Assembly: GCA_013817555.1 (NCBI GenBank)
Contig: JACDCN010000001.1
Location: 1-38,900 of the forward strand
Length of the DNA: 38,900 bases
Direction of reading: 5' to 3'
From: Actinomycetota bacterium
Lineage (GTDB): Bacteria; Actinomycetota; Thermoleophilia; Gaiellales; Gaiellaceae
In this document: positions 1-6,905 of the stretch, piece after piece
Layout of the letters: each line of letters starts with the position of its first letter
How positions within the stretch are numbered: position 1 is the stretch's first letter
The notes under the pieces: model-generated
Databases searched by the model: none
Told to the model about the DNA's origin: nothing
Seen by the model: only the letters and a program-made list of their open reading frames with translations
Program-made: the position numbers and the translations under genes

Positions 1-97
1 GACTGTACCAGGACGCTGCCGACGAAGGAACGCGATAACCGCGCCGCTCGGCGTCAGCCTTCGCCGCCGTGAACATGCGCCAGCTAGGCTCAGTCAT
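1..97 (-). CDS. Partial early-operon protein, function unknown
   Basis: Only the first 32 codons are inside the window; the gene continues past the left edge. The ATG overlaps the TGA of the preceding gene as TGATG, the coupling seen throughout this operon, which fixes the start. The visible N-terminus begins MTEPSWRMFTAAKADAERRG, hydrophilic and probably helical. No family was recognised and no function is assigned. Confidence 0.6.
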   Translation of the reverse strand, partial: MTEPSWRMFTAAKADAERRGYRVPSSAASWYS

Positions 98-963
98 CAC
101 AGGCTTTCCACGTTGCCAGGATCGTCCGTATGACCGCACGGCCAAATAAGTTCGAAGTGGGTATGCGTCCGCCCGTCCTTCACAGTCTCTGTTCGCTTCA
201 ACTCCCGCGGCGTCCCGCATACCAAACAGATCCCGTAGAACATCGCCTGCTCAATCTGTCCCGGAGTCCACTCCCGCGTCATCCCCGCACCCGCTTCCTT
301 GGTTTCCTCGAGGGGGACAGCTTCGGGATATGCGAACCTCACCGGCTCGTGCGACTCAAGAAACACGTCGAGGTGCATCTCGAAGTTCGTCCCTGAAACG
401 AGCGGCTCGCCGGTCGTACCGCAGACCATGAGTACCACTCGCTCCTCCCCCGTTGTCAGTTCTCTCCACACGTCTCCGTGGTTGACGCGCACGACATCGT
501 GTTGGGTGCGGATCGCGTGCTTCATCGCCCCTCCTCGGATTTCCCGTAAGACAGCAACTTCCTTGCGCAACACATCCCTCTCCTCCAATGCAGCGGAGTA
601 ACCCACCTCACGTTGCTCGACCGTTGCTCGCGCCTCGTCCCGCTCCTCCTCGGCCACGTCCGCCCGCGCTCTTTCTTCTTTCCGGCCTGCTCGCTCTGAT
701 TTGGCCCAACGCAGCGCATCCGCCCGCTCCTTCTCGGCTATGGCTACTGCCGCATCCGTGATCGGGATGATCTCGTCCATCGCCTTTTGCAGCACGGCCC
801 GCTCCTCCTCGGCTCTGAGAAGTAGGGAGTGGAGGCGGGTGACTTCATCAGCCAGAAGATCGAGCAGGGTCGCCGCGTACCCCGCAGACCCGCCGCGATG
901 CCACTCAGCAGACTTTCGTGCCTTCGCCACCAGCGTCTCCGTCTCGGGAGCTACGTCAGTCAT
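97..963 (-). CDS. Coiled-coil protein with C-terminal zinc-binding-like domain
   Basis: This is a 288-residue protein, one of the longest of the early operon. Residues about 15-150 are strongly charged and Ala/Glu/Arg-rich with heptad character, so a long coiled coil is likely. The C-terminal part looks globular and carries CLVCG about 50 residues from the end and a later CGH, a plausible zinc site. The start MTDVAPETE is chosen because its ATG overlaps the upstream stop as ATGA. An internal start at MKHAIRTQ could give a shorter C-terminal product, but the frame is open throughout. Function is unknown; a DNA- or complex-scaffolding role is only a guess. Confidence 0.75.
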   Translation of the reverse strand: MTDVAPETETLVAKARKSAEWHRGGSAGYAATLLDLLADEVTRLHSLLLRAEEERAVLQKAMDEIIPITDAAVAIAEKERADALRWAKSERAGRKEERARADVAEEERDEARATVEQREVGYSAALEERDVLRKEVAVLREIRGGAMKHAIRTQHDVVRVNHGDVWRELTTGEERVVLMVCGTTGEPLVSGTNFEMHLDVFLESHEPVRFAYPEAVPLEETKEAGAGMTREWTPGQIEQAMFYGICLVCGTPRELKRTETVKDGRTHTHFELIWPCGHTDDPGNVESL

Positions 964-1256
964 GCGCTGGGCTCGCACAGCGGCTCCTGCTTCAACTTGA
1001 AGAGGGTGCACTCAGCCGGAACCACGTACGTGATGCCGTTAGAGAACGTGTGCTCCCGCTCGGGGATGAGCATGTCGAGGATGACCTTGCCGGGGTGCTC
1101 TTTCTCGTTGCACAGCTCGTAGGCGAAGAGCAAATGGGCGTCCCAGATGGGGCAGCCCTCAGCGCCTTCGCCCGGACGTTGCTCAAAGTGCTCGCAGCGG
1201 AAGCAATACTGCTCCTGGTACGTCAGCCCCTCGGTGCCGTTGGCGAAGTAGGCCAT
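960..1256 (-). CDS. Small cysteine-rich early protein
   Basis: This 98-residue protein starts MAYFANGTEG; its ATG overlaps the stop of the upstream wall-enzyme frame as TGATG. It contains CFRC near residue 20, a GCPIWD segment near residue 35 and a later Cys in ELCNEKEH, suggesting a bound metal ion. The rest is a compact alpha/beta-looking sequence ending KLKQEPLCEPSA. Similar Cys-containing small proteins are common in actinophage early regions, but no named family is assigned. Confidence 0.75.
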   Translation of the reverse strand: MAYFANGTEGLTYQEQYCFRCEHFEQRPGEGAEGCPIWDAHLLFAYELCNEKEHPGKVILDMLIPEREHTFSNGITYVVPAECTLFKLKQEPLCEPSA

Positions 1257-2137
1257 CAGCAGCCACGTCCCCACGACGCGCTCCAATGCGAGTCGTCATT
1301 GCCACTCCAACGAGCCCAGCCGCCTGCCAACGCCTGCCCGAGCGCACTTCTCCAAGCCACGTCGTCACCGGGATCGCGCAGGTGCTCGGGAACCTTGAAG
1401 TCACGAGAGCGCAGGTGGTCGAGAGCGCGGCGATACATGCCCCGGAACGTCGAAAATCTGAACTGGAGATTGCCGCCTACGGTGTCCGAGTCCCGGAGCC
1501 ACGTCGAGTAGCCCTGCCCGCCGTACCCGACCCATCTTCCGTGACCGCCCTCGGCGGCGGAACAGGAGATCAGCCAGCCAGAGGTGCCGGGAAACACGCG
1601 CTGAACCTCGTCTACGGCTCTCAGCCAGGCTCGCCCGCCATCGTAATAGGCGTAGTCCCGCAGGACGTAGCGGCGCTCCTGGAAGCGTTCCAGGGCGAGG
1701 CGGGCGTGGTATGCGCGAGCTTTCCAGCGGTGAGCGAGGAGGAGAACGCGGGGGCAGGCGACGGCGTGATTCCTCGCCGACAGGATCCTGGACAGACCTG
1801 CTCCCCTCCTCTGCCCCATCTGGGCGCGGTGATGCGTCCACCGCGAGATGTAGAACCGTAATCCGGCGCGATGCTGCGGGCAATGCTCTACGTTTCGTGC
1901 GGCCAGTTCGGATACAGCCGGTCGAAGTGATCGTAGGCGTCTGAGATTGCCTTCTCGTATGCCTCCCGTTCCTTGCGCGTGAAGGTGTGCTCCTCCGAGT
2001 TCCCCCACTCGTTGAGCCAGCGGCCGAAGTCGGCCAGATTGGTCGGCGGCTCCACCTGAATTTTGGTAGTCAAAGCCCTCTCCTTTCGCGCCAGCGGCGC
2101 TAGGAATCGTCAATGAGATGAAGGTCGCGAGTGTCAC
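1256..2137 (-). CDS. Lysozyme/transglycosylase-like secreted protein (start uncertain)
   Basis: The C-terminal part resembles lysozyme-like domains of the resuscitation-factor/transglycosylase type: a helical Arg/His-rich stretch (RFYISRWTHHRAQMG), then WLISCSAAEGGHGRW with a candidate catalytic Glu, and a C-terminal ALGQALAGGWARWSGNDDSHW typical of the fold. It would cut peptidoglycan. No ATG, GTG or TTG lies just before this domain. The frame is open up to a GTG two bases after the HNH stop, and there it encodes a signal-like stretch, MTLATFISLTIPSAAGA. The middle (about residues 25-85) looks like an out-of-frame shadow of the 61-residue gene in the other frame. The alternative start is ATG at 1819 (187 residues). 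Confidence 0.6.
   Translation of the reverse strand: MTLATFISLTIPSAAGAKGEGFDYQNSGGAADQSGRLRPLAQRVGELGGAHLHAQGTGGIREGNLRRLRSLRPAVSELAARNVEHCPQHRAGLRFYISRWTHHRAQMGQRRGAGLSRILSARNHAVACPRVLLLAHRWKARAYHARLALERFQERRYVLRDYAYYDGGRAWLRAVDEVQRVFPGTSGWLISCSAAEGGHGRWVGYGGQGYSTWLRDSDTVGGNLQFRFSTFRGMYRRALDHLRSRDFKVPEHLRDPGDDVAWRSALGQALAGGWARWSGNDDSHWSASWGRGC
1888..2073 (-). CDS. Small acidic hypothetical protein
   Basis: This 61-residue protein begins at TTG, preceded at good spacing by a strong ribosome site (AAAGGAG). Composition is natural for a soluble helical protein (WLNEWGNSEEHTFTRKERE then a Tyr/Asp-rich tail). It lies entirely inside the wall-enzyme frame, so either the two genes overlap or the wall enzyme begins downstream. 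No family was recognised. Confidence 0.55.
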   Translation of the reverse strand: MTTKIQVEPPTNLADFGRWLNEWGNSEEHTFTRKEREAYEKAISDAYDHFDRLYPNWPHET

Positions 2138-2139
2138 GA

Positions 2140-2604
2140 TTACGAATCGGATGAATCCGTCTCCTTTTGTTGTTTCGACGGACTCTTCGGCGTCCGCCCT
2201 TGTCTCGCGCGTGAGCGCGCTTCGGCTTCTCGTTGGCATTGGCGACAGCGAGGCCGGCCATCTGTGCGGTAGGTGATGTTCTCAGGAATACGCGGATGTC
2301 CATTCGCGCAATGGGTGTCAGAAGCACCTGACGTAAGTCGAAAGTGCTCCACGCGCGTCACAGTTCTCAAATGGGCTGGATTCACACACAGCTTGTCTCC
2401 ACACTCGTGATGAAGTTCGCAGCCCTCAGGAACCGCCCCGACGAGTAACTCGTAAACAAAGCGATGTGCCTGGGCATTTCCTTCCGAACGTCGTCCTAAC
2501 GCAAAGCGTCCGTACTTTCCTGAGACTGCACCGAGCCACGGCCAGCATTCGGCATCCGCCCCGCGTTGCGTGAGACTCCAGAATCGTTCAGTTGCGCTCG
2601 TCAT
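2140..2604 (-). CDS. HNH endonuclease
   Basis: This 154-residue protein has the layout of the HNH_3 phage endonucleases. A WPWLGAVSGKYGRF core is followed by AHRFVYELLVG, the HNH centre ELHHECGDKLCVNPAHL with paired His and Asn plus Cys residues, and a C-terminal Cys-rich segment (THCANGHP then CRQCQ) that probably binds zinc. Such enzymes nick or cut DNA and are frequently homing-type or packaging-linked. The ATG of MTSATERF overlaps the upstream gene by 17 bases. The C-terminal tail is basic and low-complexity. Confidence 0.85.
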   Translation of the reverse strand: MTSATERFWSLTQRGADAECWPWLGAVSGKYGRFALGRRSEGNAQAHRFVYELLVGAVPEGCELHHECGDKLCVNPAHLRTVTRVEHFRLTSGASDTHCANGHPRIPENITYRTDGRPRCRQCQREAEARSRARQGRTPKSPSKQQKETDSSDS

Positions 2605-3076
2605 CACTCTCCGAGGGTTGGATGGCAAGCGCGTAAACGCCGCGCTCGCGTCGCTCGATCAGGCCGTATCGCAACAGCCGATTGATGAGCGTGGGGGTGT
2701 ACGAACCCACTGGAAGCAGGTCGCGGATCTCAGTGAATCGGTGCGGTCGCTCGGCGAGAGCGGTGAGCACCATGCCTACCGTCTCTCCCTGTCCTCTCTT
2801 AGCGAGCGCCTGCCGCTTGTACGCACATGCTAAACAGCGCTCTGAGGTTCCTCGCCCGTGGCCGTTGTAGCGTGTCTCGGCTCCACACGACTCACACGTC
2901 CCCCGTCGCCGCTGCTTGGCCGCGCTGGAGAGCTTGCGTCCGCGTTCAGCAAGCGCGGGATTTACATACCGAAGCGCGGTCGACGGGGAGACGCCGAGTT
3001 CTTTTGCAATCTGCCTATGGCCGAACGCGCCGGAAGCGTAAAGCTCTCTGGCCCGCTCTTGAAGCGATACGCTCAT
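2588..3076 (-). CDS. Helix-turn-helix DNA-binding protein with zinc finger
   Basis: This 162-residue protein starts MSVSLQERARELYASG. Residues about 5-40 form a resolvase-type helix-turn-helix (AFGHRQIAKELGVSPSTALR). Residues 60-90 hold CESC and CLAC pairs, a likely zinc finger. The C-terminal part (VLTALAERPHRFTEIRDLL, then LINRLLRYGLIERRERGVY) reads as a winged helix. It is therefore probably a DNA-binding regulator or recombination accessory. Its start overlaps the upstream stop by 4 bases. Confidence 0.8.
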   Translation of the reverse strand: MSVSLQERARELYASGAFGHRQIAKELGVSPSTALRYVNPALAERGRKLSSAAKQRRRGTCESCGAETRYNGHGRGTSERCLACAYKRQALAKRGQGETVGMVLTALAERPHRFTEIRDLLPVGSYTPTLINRLLRYGLIERRERGVYALAIQPSESDDERN

Positions 3077-3315
3077 CGCCCCACCCGCTTCACCGACGTC
3101 GGATCAGCGGAGGCTTGCTCAAGAGAGAGGAACTTGAGTTCTGACTCCGAATACCTCAGCTCACGGCCATCCTCGAATCTGACCAGGAAGTCCCTCCGGG
3201 GAGCAACGCGCCATCGCGTGCTCTGCCGCCGCTCCGTTTGGATGACCGTTCCCACCTGCCCGCGGTACTCCGAGTTGGCGTTTTCGTGGATGCGAACGAG
3301 AAGCACGTCGCTCAT
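3073..3315 (-). CDS. Small beta-rich hypothetical protein
   Basis: This 80-residue protein begins MSDVLLVRIHENANSEYRG. The segment RGQVGTVIQTERR followed by RRDFLVRFEDGRELRYSESEL suggests a small beta barrel, loosely like KOW/SH3 folds. The ATG overlaps the upstream stop as ATGA and the stop overlaps the next gene, consistent with translational coupling. Function is unknown. Confidence 0.7.
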   Translation of the reverse strand: MSDVLLVRIHENANSEYRGQVGTVIQTERRQSTRWRVAPRRDFLVRFEDGRELRYSESELKFLSLEQASADPTSVKRVGR

Positions 3316-3452
3316 CGCTGCTTCACCGACACCAACGTCAGAAGCCAGAGCGCAAAGAGAGCGCCCACGGCGAGGGCTCCGAGGGTGCGGGAGTAGAGGG
3401 GAACGGTGGCGAGGGCACAGATCACCACGAACAGGGGCCAGCCGCGAGTCAT
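3312..3452 (-). CDS. Tiny membrane protein
   Basis: This 46-residue protein starts MTRGWPLFVVICALATVPLY and is mostly hydrophobic, with two predicted short membrane helices separated by YSRTLG and ending VKQR. Both ends overlap their neighbours by the usual 4 bases (ATGA), strong evidence that it is a real gene despite its size. The function is unknown; small phage membrane proteins often affect superinfection or host energetics. Confidence 0.7.
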   Translation of the reverse strand: MTRGWPLFVVICALATVPLYSRTLGALAVGALFALWLLTLVSVKQR

Positions 3453-3760
3453 GCGGCCTGCCGTTCAATTGCGATACGTTCAAGCCGATAGCGGGTGCTG
3501 CCGCAGCCCGAGCACACGCGCTGATGCGTCTGTGGCTGTGGCCCGAGATCAGGAAGCCCGTACTTCTCCACCGCGAACGCGAGAGCGCGCAGACCATCCG
3601 CTGTGATGCGCACCCACTGGTAGTACGGCGGCTTCCACTCTGCCGTTACCCACCCATGTCTGAGCATGGAATCCGTCTTACGCTTCGTGAATGACAAGCC
3701 AGCAGAGCCGCTTCCGAGCGCACGAAGCATGTCGTACTGGTTTTGGGTCGGAGTCCTCAC
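3449..3760 (-). CDS. Winged-helix-like protein with C-terminal zinc ribbon
   Basis: This 103-residue protein starts at a GTG that overlaps the previous tiny gene (GTGA). The N-terminal MRTPTQNQYDMLRALGSG and WVTAEW, then WVRITADGLRALAFA, follow the pattern of a winged helix in which a beta wing precedes a last helix. A C-terminal VCSGCGSTRYR provides half of a zinc site. It is probably a small DNA-binding early protein; no exact family is claimed. Confidence 0.7.
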   Translation of the reverse strand: MRTPTQNQYDMLRALGSGSAGLSFTKRKTDSMLRHGWVTAEWKPPYYQWVRITADGLRALAFAVEKYGLPDLGPQPQTHQRVCSGCGSTRYRLERIAIERQAA

Positions 3761-3838
3761 GCTGCCCCCTGGTCAGATCCGGTGGCTAGCCTCCATTGGG
3801 CAAGGGCGGGAAAACCTGCCCTTTGGGCACTAGACGCC
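3757..3838. repeat. Direct repeat copy 1 (with 27-bp insertion)
   Basis: This segment matches 4720-4774 closely, including an identical 20-base core around CTAGCCTCCATTGGGCA and the shared CTAGACGCC. It differs by a 27-bp insertion at 3803-3829. The insertion is flanked by TTGGGCA on both sides, as expected of a small tandem duplication. It contains an imperfect palindrome (AAGGGCGGG, loop AAAA, CCTGCCCTT). The two copies flank the methyltransferase and one tiny gene. Confidence 0.75.
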
Positions 3839-3924
3839 AACGCGATCACGAATCTCTCATCGAGGCTCGGGCCGAGCGGTGTCACTCCGGGCGGTGCAAC
3901 TGGCCCCGACGACAAGAGACTCAT
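3757..3924 (-). CDS. Small protein sharing its C-terminus with the 40-aa protein after the integrase
   Basis: This 55-residue ORF has ATGA overlap at its start and GTGA overlap at its end. It ends ...SSAQ, a 9-residue insertion, then WRLATGSDQGAA. The protein encoded just upstream of the methyltransferase ends SSAQWRLAAASDQRAA. The two tails are therefore paralogous at protein and DNA level, while the N-terminal parts differ. The insertion is encoded by a 27-bp element that also makes a hairpin. Function is unknown. Reality as a gene is inferred from the overlaps and the conserved tail. Confidence 0.5.
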   Translation of the reverse strand: MSLLSSGPVAPPGVTPLGPSLDERFVIALASSAQRAGFPALAQWRLATGSDQGAA

Positions 3925-4043
3925 TCGGGGCTGCCTGTCCGTCCGGACTGGCTACCGGAATCCGTCCTGGGCGGGCTGTCTTTGGCACTTAGCGCAGCTC
4001 CCCGCTCCAGGCTCTTAGGGAGTGCGGCCCCGTTGAAGGTCAT
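3921..4043 (-). CDS. Tiny hypothetical protein downstream of the methyltransferase
   Basis: This 40-residue ORF begins MTFNGAALPKSLERGAALSA and ends rich in Ser, Gly and Pro (SGSQSGRTGSPE), so it is probably unstructured. Its ATG overlaps the methyltransferase stop (ATGA) and its stop overlaps the next tiny gene (ATGA). Support is mainly positional; it may be a short linker peptide kept for translational coupling. Confidence 0.4.
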   Translation of the reverse strand: MTFNGAALPKSLERGAALSAKDSPPRTDSGSQSGRTGSPE

Positions 4044-4723
4044 GCGGCGACTCCTGCGCGGATGTGCTGGAGGAGTTGGTAGCCGATGAGTTCCGTGTAG
4101 GGCGGGGGGATTGCCTCTGAGAGTTCGTCCCGGTTCATCCAGTCGATGCCCATAGCCTCACGGCCGCGATCGGTGCCGACGTGCTTACGTCGAAAGCGCG
4201 GGCCACCCGAAGGCGTGTTGCGATCAATCTGCTTCGAGCGCTCGAGGACGGTGTGCCCGAACACGAGCAACCAGTCGCCCGAGTGATCTCCGCACGGTGG
4301 CACCATGATCGGGAAGTTGGCCTCGAACAGTCTGTGCCGTTTCACGTTTACGCCGACCGAAAGACCGCAGATCGTTACTGCGTTCTCAAGCGGGGCACCG
4401 GGCACGTTCTCGATGACGTAGGGCAGGCCCGTCTCTTGGAGTAGCTCCCGAGTCTCAGCGATCAGGTCGGGATGATCGGTGCGCCCGTGAATGTTGTTAG
4501 CGACCAAGTACGCCTGACACGGCGGGCTCGCGTGGATCGCGTCGAAGTCACGACTGATCCCGATGTCTGCCGTGAGCGTTGCCAGTGCATCCGCCTGGTG
4601 AAACTCGAACGGATACCGCGGCTGAGCTTTGATGTCCACGCCCACGACCTCGAAGCCCGCTCGGTGGTAGCCCATAGCTGCGCCGCCTGCGCCGCAGAAC
4701 AAATCGAGCAGCCGGGGCTTCAT
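4040..4723 (-). CDS. dcm: DNA (cytosine-5) methyltransferase
   Basis: This 227-residue Dcm-type enzyme would transfer a methyl group from SAM to C5 of cytosine. Motif I is LLDLFCGAGGAAMGY at the N-terminus. The catalytic motif IV is SPPCQ near residue 67, motif VI YVIENV near 105, motif VIII-like KRHRLFE near 128, and a C-terminal motif X-like PYTELIGYQLLQHI is present. It is short for the family because the target-recognition segment is small, as often in phage orphan methyltransferases. No restriction enzyme lies beside it, so protection of phage DNA from host restriction is the likeliest role. Confidence 0.92.
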   Translation of the reverse strand: MKPRLLDLFCGAGGAAMGYHRAGFEVVGVDIKAQPRYPFEFHQADALATLTADIGISRDFDAIHASPPCQAYLVANNIHGRTDHPDLIAETRELLQETGLPYVIENVPGAPLENAVTICGLSVGVNVKRHRLFEANFPIMVPPCGDHSGDWLLVFGHTVLERSKQIDRNTPSGGPRFRRKHVGTDRGREAMGIDWMNRDELSEAIPPPYTELIGYQLLQHIRAGVAA

Positions 4724-4774
4724 GCCGCCCTCTGGTCAGATGCGGCGGCTAGCCTCCATTGGGCACTAGACGCC
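4720..4774. repeat. Direct repeat copy 2
   Basis: This is the partner of the repeat at 3757-3838, without the 27-bp insertion. It covers the end of a tiny gene and the start-proximal region of the methyltransferase. Recombination between the copies would remove the methyltransferase together with one small gene. Confidence 0.75.
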
Positions 4775-4842
4775 TTACCTCGACAGAGCGTGCGGAATCC
4801 GCCTGTTTGAGCCAAAGTCTGCGGGCGGGTTTCTAGCGGCAT
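4720..4842 (-). CDS. Tiny protein between integrase and methyltransferase
   Basis: This 40-residue ORF starts at an ATG four bases after the integrase stop, and its TGA overlaps the methyltransferase ATG. It begins MPLETRPQTLAQTGGFRTLC and its last 16 residues match the tail of the protein encoded at 3757-3924. The shared tail and exact overlap argue for a genuine coding sequence rather than a simple leader. Function is unknown. Confidence 0.5.
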   Translation of the reverse strand: MPLETRPQTLAQTGGFRTLCRGKASSAQWRLAAASDQRAA

Positions 4843-4846
4843 GGAT

Positions 4847-5776
4847 TTATAGGTCGGCCAGTGAGAAGGTTGCGAGCTTGTCGGAGACGTCCTCGATCGA
4901 AAGGTGGCCGTAGATGTCCGCCGTAGTTCGAATCGAGACGTGCCCCATTAGCAGTTGACGTTCCTCGAGCGAGAGACCGGCCAACCGCATGAGCTCGTGG
5001 TAGGTGTGGCGCGTGGCATGGGGACGGAGATAGGGAACCTTCGCCCGTTCGATCAAAAGCGAGTACCAGCGCGAATACGTCGTGTCGCCCATCGGCCAGC
5101 GCCTCGAGATCACGTTCCCGCCGCCAGGTTTGGTGTACCAGAGGTGATCCCACGGCCTGAGCCCTTCGGTGAGGTCGAGGTCAGCGACGGCCTGGAGAGC
5201 TCCGGGAGTCAGTGCGACGATACGATCCTTACCGCCCTTGCCCTCGCGCACGATCAGGCGTCTGCGATCGAGGTCGACGTGCTCACGGCGTAGGCGTCTG
5301 GCTTCTGCCTTTCGTAGCCCGGAGCCGAAGAGGATCGCGAAGAGCTGCCCGTCAGGTGATGGAAGCGCCTCGAGCGAGGCAACCTGGGCGATGGTGAACG
5401 TGCCCTCCACCCGGCGCTCGGGGTGCTTGATCGTCGCCACCTTCCGCATCGGGCTCTTGTCGATTCGGTCCTGCTGCTCGGCCCACACGAAGAAGCGGTT
5501 GATGATCGAGCGGACGATGTGCCGGCTACGTTTCGGGGTCGCACTCAGGACGGCGTTGATGTCGTCCGACGTGAACTCCGCAAGCGTCTTCTCGGGGTGA
5601 GCCCGCAGGAGTGGAGCCACCTTGCGGACGTACTCGTAGAGCGTGCGATCGGCTTTGCCTTCCAGTTCCAGGTAGACGAGCCAGTGAGCCAGATCGCCTG
5701 CGGCCCGCGCCTTCTCGTGGCGCACGTCTCGCAAGAGGGAAGCGAACCCTACGTCACGGTATGCGAGCGTGCTCAC
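4847..5776 (-). CDS. int: Tyrosine recombinase / phage integrase
   Basis: This 309-residue site-specific recombinase would integrate and excise the phage. The N-terminal half contains a SAM-like core-binding domain (LEGKADRTLYEYVRKVAPLL). The catalytic set is visible in the C-terminal half: Arg in GSGLRKAEARRL, Lys in GKGGKDR, the HATRHTYHELM box, His in LLMGHVSIRTTADIYGHL and the Tyr of the same motif. The GTG start overlaps the YegP-like gene (GTGA). It lies inside the early operon rather than next to the lysogeny switch, so its expression may depend on early transcription. No attP core was identified by eye. Confidence 0.95.
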   Translation of the reverse strand: MSTLAYRDVGFASLLRDVRHEKARAAGDLAHWLVYLELEGKADRTLYEYVRKVAPLLRAHPEKTLAEFTSDDINAVLSATPKRSRHIVRSIINRFFVWAEQQDRIDKSPMRKVATIKHPERRVEGTFTIAQVASLEALPSPDGQLFAILFGSGLRKAEARRLRREHVDLDRRRLIVREGKGGKDRIVALTPGALQAVADLDLTEGLRPWDHLWYTKPGGGNVISRRWPMGDTTYSRWYSLLIERAKVPYLRPHATRHTYHELMRLAGLSLEERQLLMGHVSIRTTADIYGHLSIEDVSDKLATFSLADL

Positions 5777-5982
5777 GGAAACTTCCTAAACGGCTTGGCC
5801 GTCGTATCCACCAGCTCCACCCGTAGCGACTCAGCCACCTGGCGAGCCGAGCGCTTGGCTGAGAATTTCGTTGTGAACGACTCCGAGACAGAGATTGGCT
5901 CGCCGTTGGCGGCTACGAGGCGGAAAAAATAGCCCGGCAGGATGCGGCCGTTGCCTCGGAAGATCTCTACGCGACCGCTCAC
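5773..5982 (-). CDS. YegP/DUF1508-like small protein
   Basis: This 69-residue protein begins MSGRVEIFRGNGRILPGYFF. The core YFFRLVAANGEPISVSESF followed by TTKFSAKRSARQVAESLR matches the short beta-beta-alpha pattern of YegP/DUF1508 proteins, usually given as FRLKAANGEVIA-SEGY. The biochemical function of the family is not established. Start and stop both overlap neighbours by 4 bases. It lies immediately upstream of the integrase. Confidence 0.7.
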   Translation of the reverse strand: MSGRVEIFRGNGRILPGYFFRLVAANGEPISVSESFTTKFSAKRSARQVAESLRVELVDTTAKPFRKFP

Positions 5983-6197
5983 GCCTCAACCTCGACCAGC
6001 CTGATGAACGGGGTCTTGAACGTCGCCATGAGCGGATCGCCCGCCCACATATCGACTGCGACGCCCGAGAAAATCCGAGAGATGTCCGTCTCGCGACCAT
6101 CGTAAGCGACGAAGATGAATCGCTGATGGCTCCCGAGGCGCGGGTGACCGACAGGATCAGTAGCCACTGTCTCGATACGGATGTGCTCTCGGTTCAC
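5979..6197 (-). CDS. Small hypothetical early protein
   Basis: This 72-residue protein with a GTG start coupled to the upstream stop (GTGA) begins MNREHIRIETVATDPVG. It is beta-rich in appearance (QRFIFVAYDGRETDISRIF, then FKTPFIRLVEVEA), with no Cys motif and no membrane segment. No family was recognised. The dense overlap with both neighbours supports reality. Confidence 0.65.
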   Translation of the reverse strand: MNREHIRIETVATDPVGHPRLGSHQRFIFVAYDGRETDISRIFSGVAVDMWAGDPLMATFKTPFIRLVEVEA

Positions 6198-6457
6198 GCT
6201 GCTGCCTCCTCGGCGTATAAAGCGACGGCTGCGGCTAGACGCTCGCGTTCTTTCTCAAGGATGTGATCCAGGTTCCACGAAGCGATCTCCCAAGCGACTT
6301 CGCGCAAGGTTTCAGCGCACCGACAGTTACCAGCCACGTCGTAACGTCGAGCGACCGCTTCCAGAATCTCGCAGTGGACCGAGGTATCACCTACGCTCTT
6401 GCGCCCCTCTTTGTAGCCCTCGTCATAGCCTTCGTCCCAGTGGCAGCAGTCGCTCAC
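6194..6457 (-). CDS. Small helical protein with Cys residues
   Basis: This 87-residue protein with a GTG start coupled to the previous stop begins MSDCCHWDEGYDEGYKEGRK. The repeated DEGYDEGYKEG is like the short metal- or partner-binding lead of many small phage proteins. A CRCAETLREVAWEI segment and a long helical tail follow. Function is unknown. Confidence 0.65.
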   Translation of the reverse strand: MSDCCHWDEGYDEGYKEGRKSVGDTSVHCEILEAVARRYDVAGNCRCAETLREVAWEIASWNLDHILEKERERLAAAVALYAEEAAA

Positions 6458-6642
6458 GCCGCTACCTCGTCTCGTTCGGATGTTTCCTGGGACGCCGCTG
6501 TCGAGTCGACGACTGTGGTCGTCTGGGAAGGGAGCGACGCCCCAGGATCTTGGAAATCTTCATCCTCTGCCATGACGCGATCGCGCCAGGCTTCGTAGGC
6601 GTTCTCGGTTCCGGCATCCCAGTCCACTTCGTAGGCCCTCAT
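6454..6642 (-). CDS. Small acidic protein
   Basis: This 62-residue protein begins MRAYEVDWDAGTENAYEAWR. The second half is Ser/Thr/Glu-rich and probably disordered. The N-terminal Tyr/Trp/acidic pattern resembles many uncharacterised early phage proteins that may mimic DNA or bind host factors; that is only speculation. It is coupled at both ends by 4-base overlaps. Confidence 0.6.
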   Translation of the reverse strand: MRAYEVDWDAGTENAYEAWRDRVMAEDEDFQDPGASLPSQTTTVVDSTAASQETSERDEVAA

Positions 6643-6905
6643 GCGACAGGGCTCCTTTGGCCGGCTCCCCGAAGAGACTCGTCTTGGAGCACCGTGGCAA
6701 GCGCGAAGGCGTAGGTCCAGAACTGCCAGTGAGGACGCTCGTGCGTCTCGAGGAACTTGGCCGTCGTCTCGCGGATCTCACGGTGAGCGTCTGCTTCGTC
6801 GTTCGGAACGCGATAGCTGAAGACCGACGTGTCGGGTGAAGACTCTTTCCGGGGATGAGGCACTCGGCGTCCGCAGCCTTCGCAGGTCTGTCCGGGCTCG
6901 GTCAT
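6639..6905 (-). CDS. Zinc-ribbon-like small protein
   Basis: This 88-residue protein starts MTEPGQTCEGCGRRVPHPRK, with a CxxCG knuckle near the N-terminus but no clear second Cys pair. The rest is helical (ETTAKFLETHERPHWQFWTY). The ATG is coupled to the SWIM gene stop (ATGA). Function is unknown. Confidence 0.65.
   Translation of the reverse strand: MTEPGQTCEGCGRRVPHPRKESSPDTSVFSYRVPNDEADAHREIRETTAKFLETHERPHWQFWTYAFALATVLQDESLRGAGQRSPVA

Noticed and set aside
1401..1883. A 160-codon minus-strand frame in the wall-enzyme region
   Set aside because: Arg/Ser/Pro-rich composition is typical of a shadow of the lysozyme-like frame, with no domain.
4720..4774. Repeat copies as attP/att-like integration cores or as conserved leader peptides
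   Set aside because: They lie in the coding ends of small ORFs with correct overlaps. No tRNA-like or integrase arm sites were recognised, so a coding explanation is simpler.
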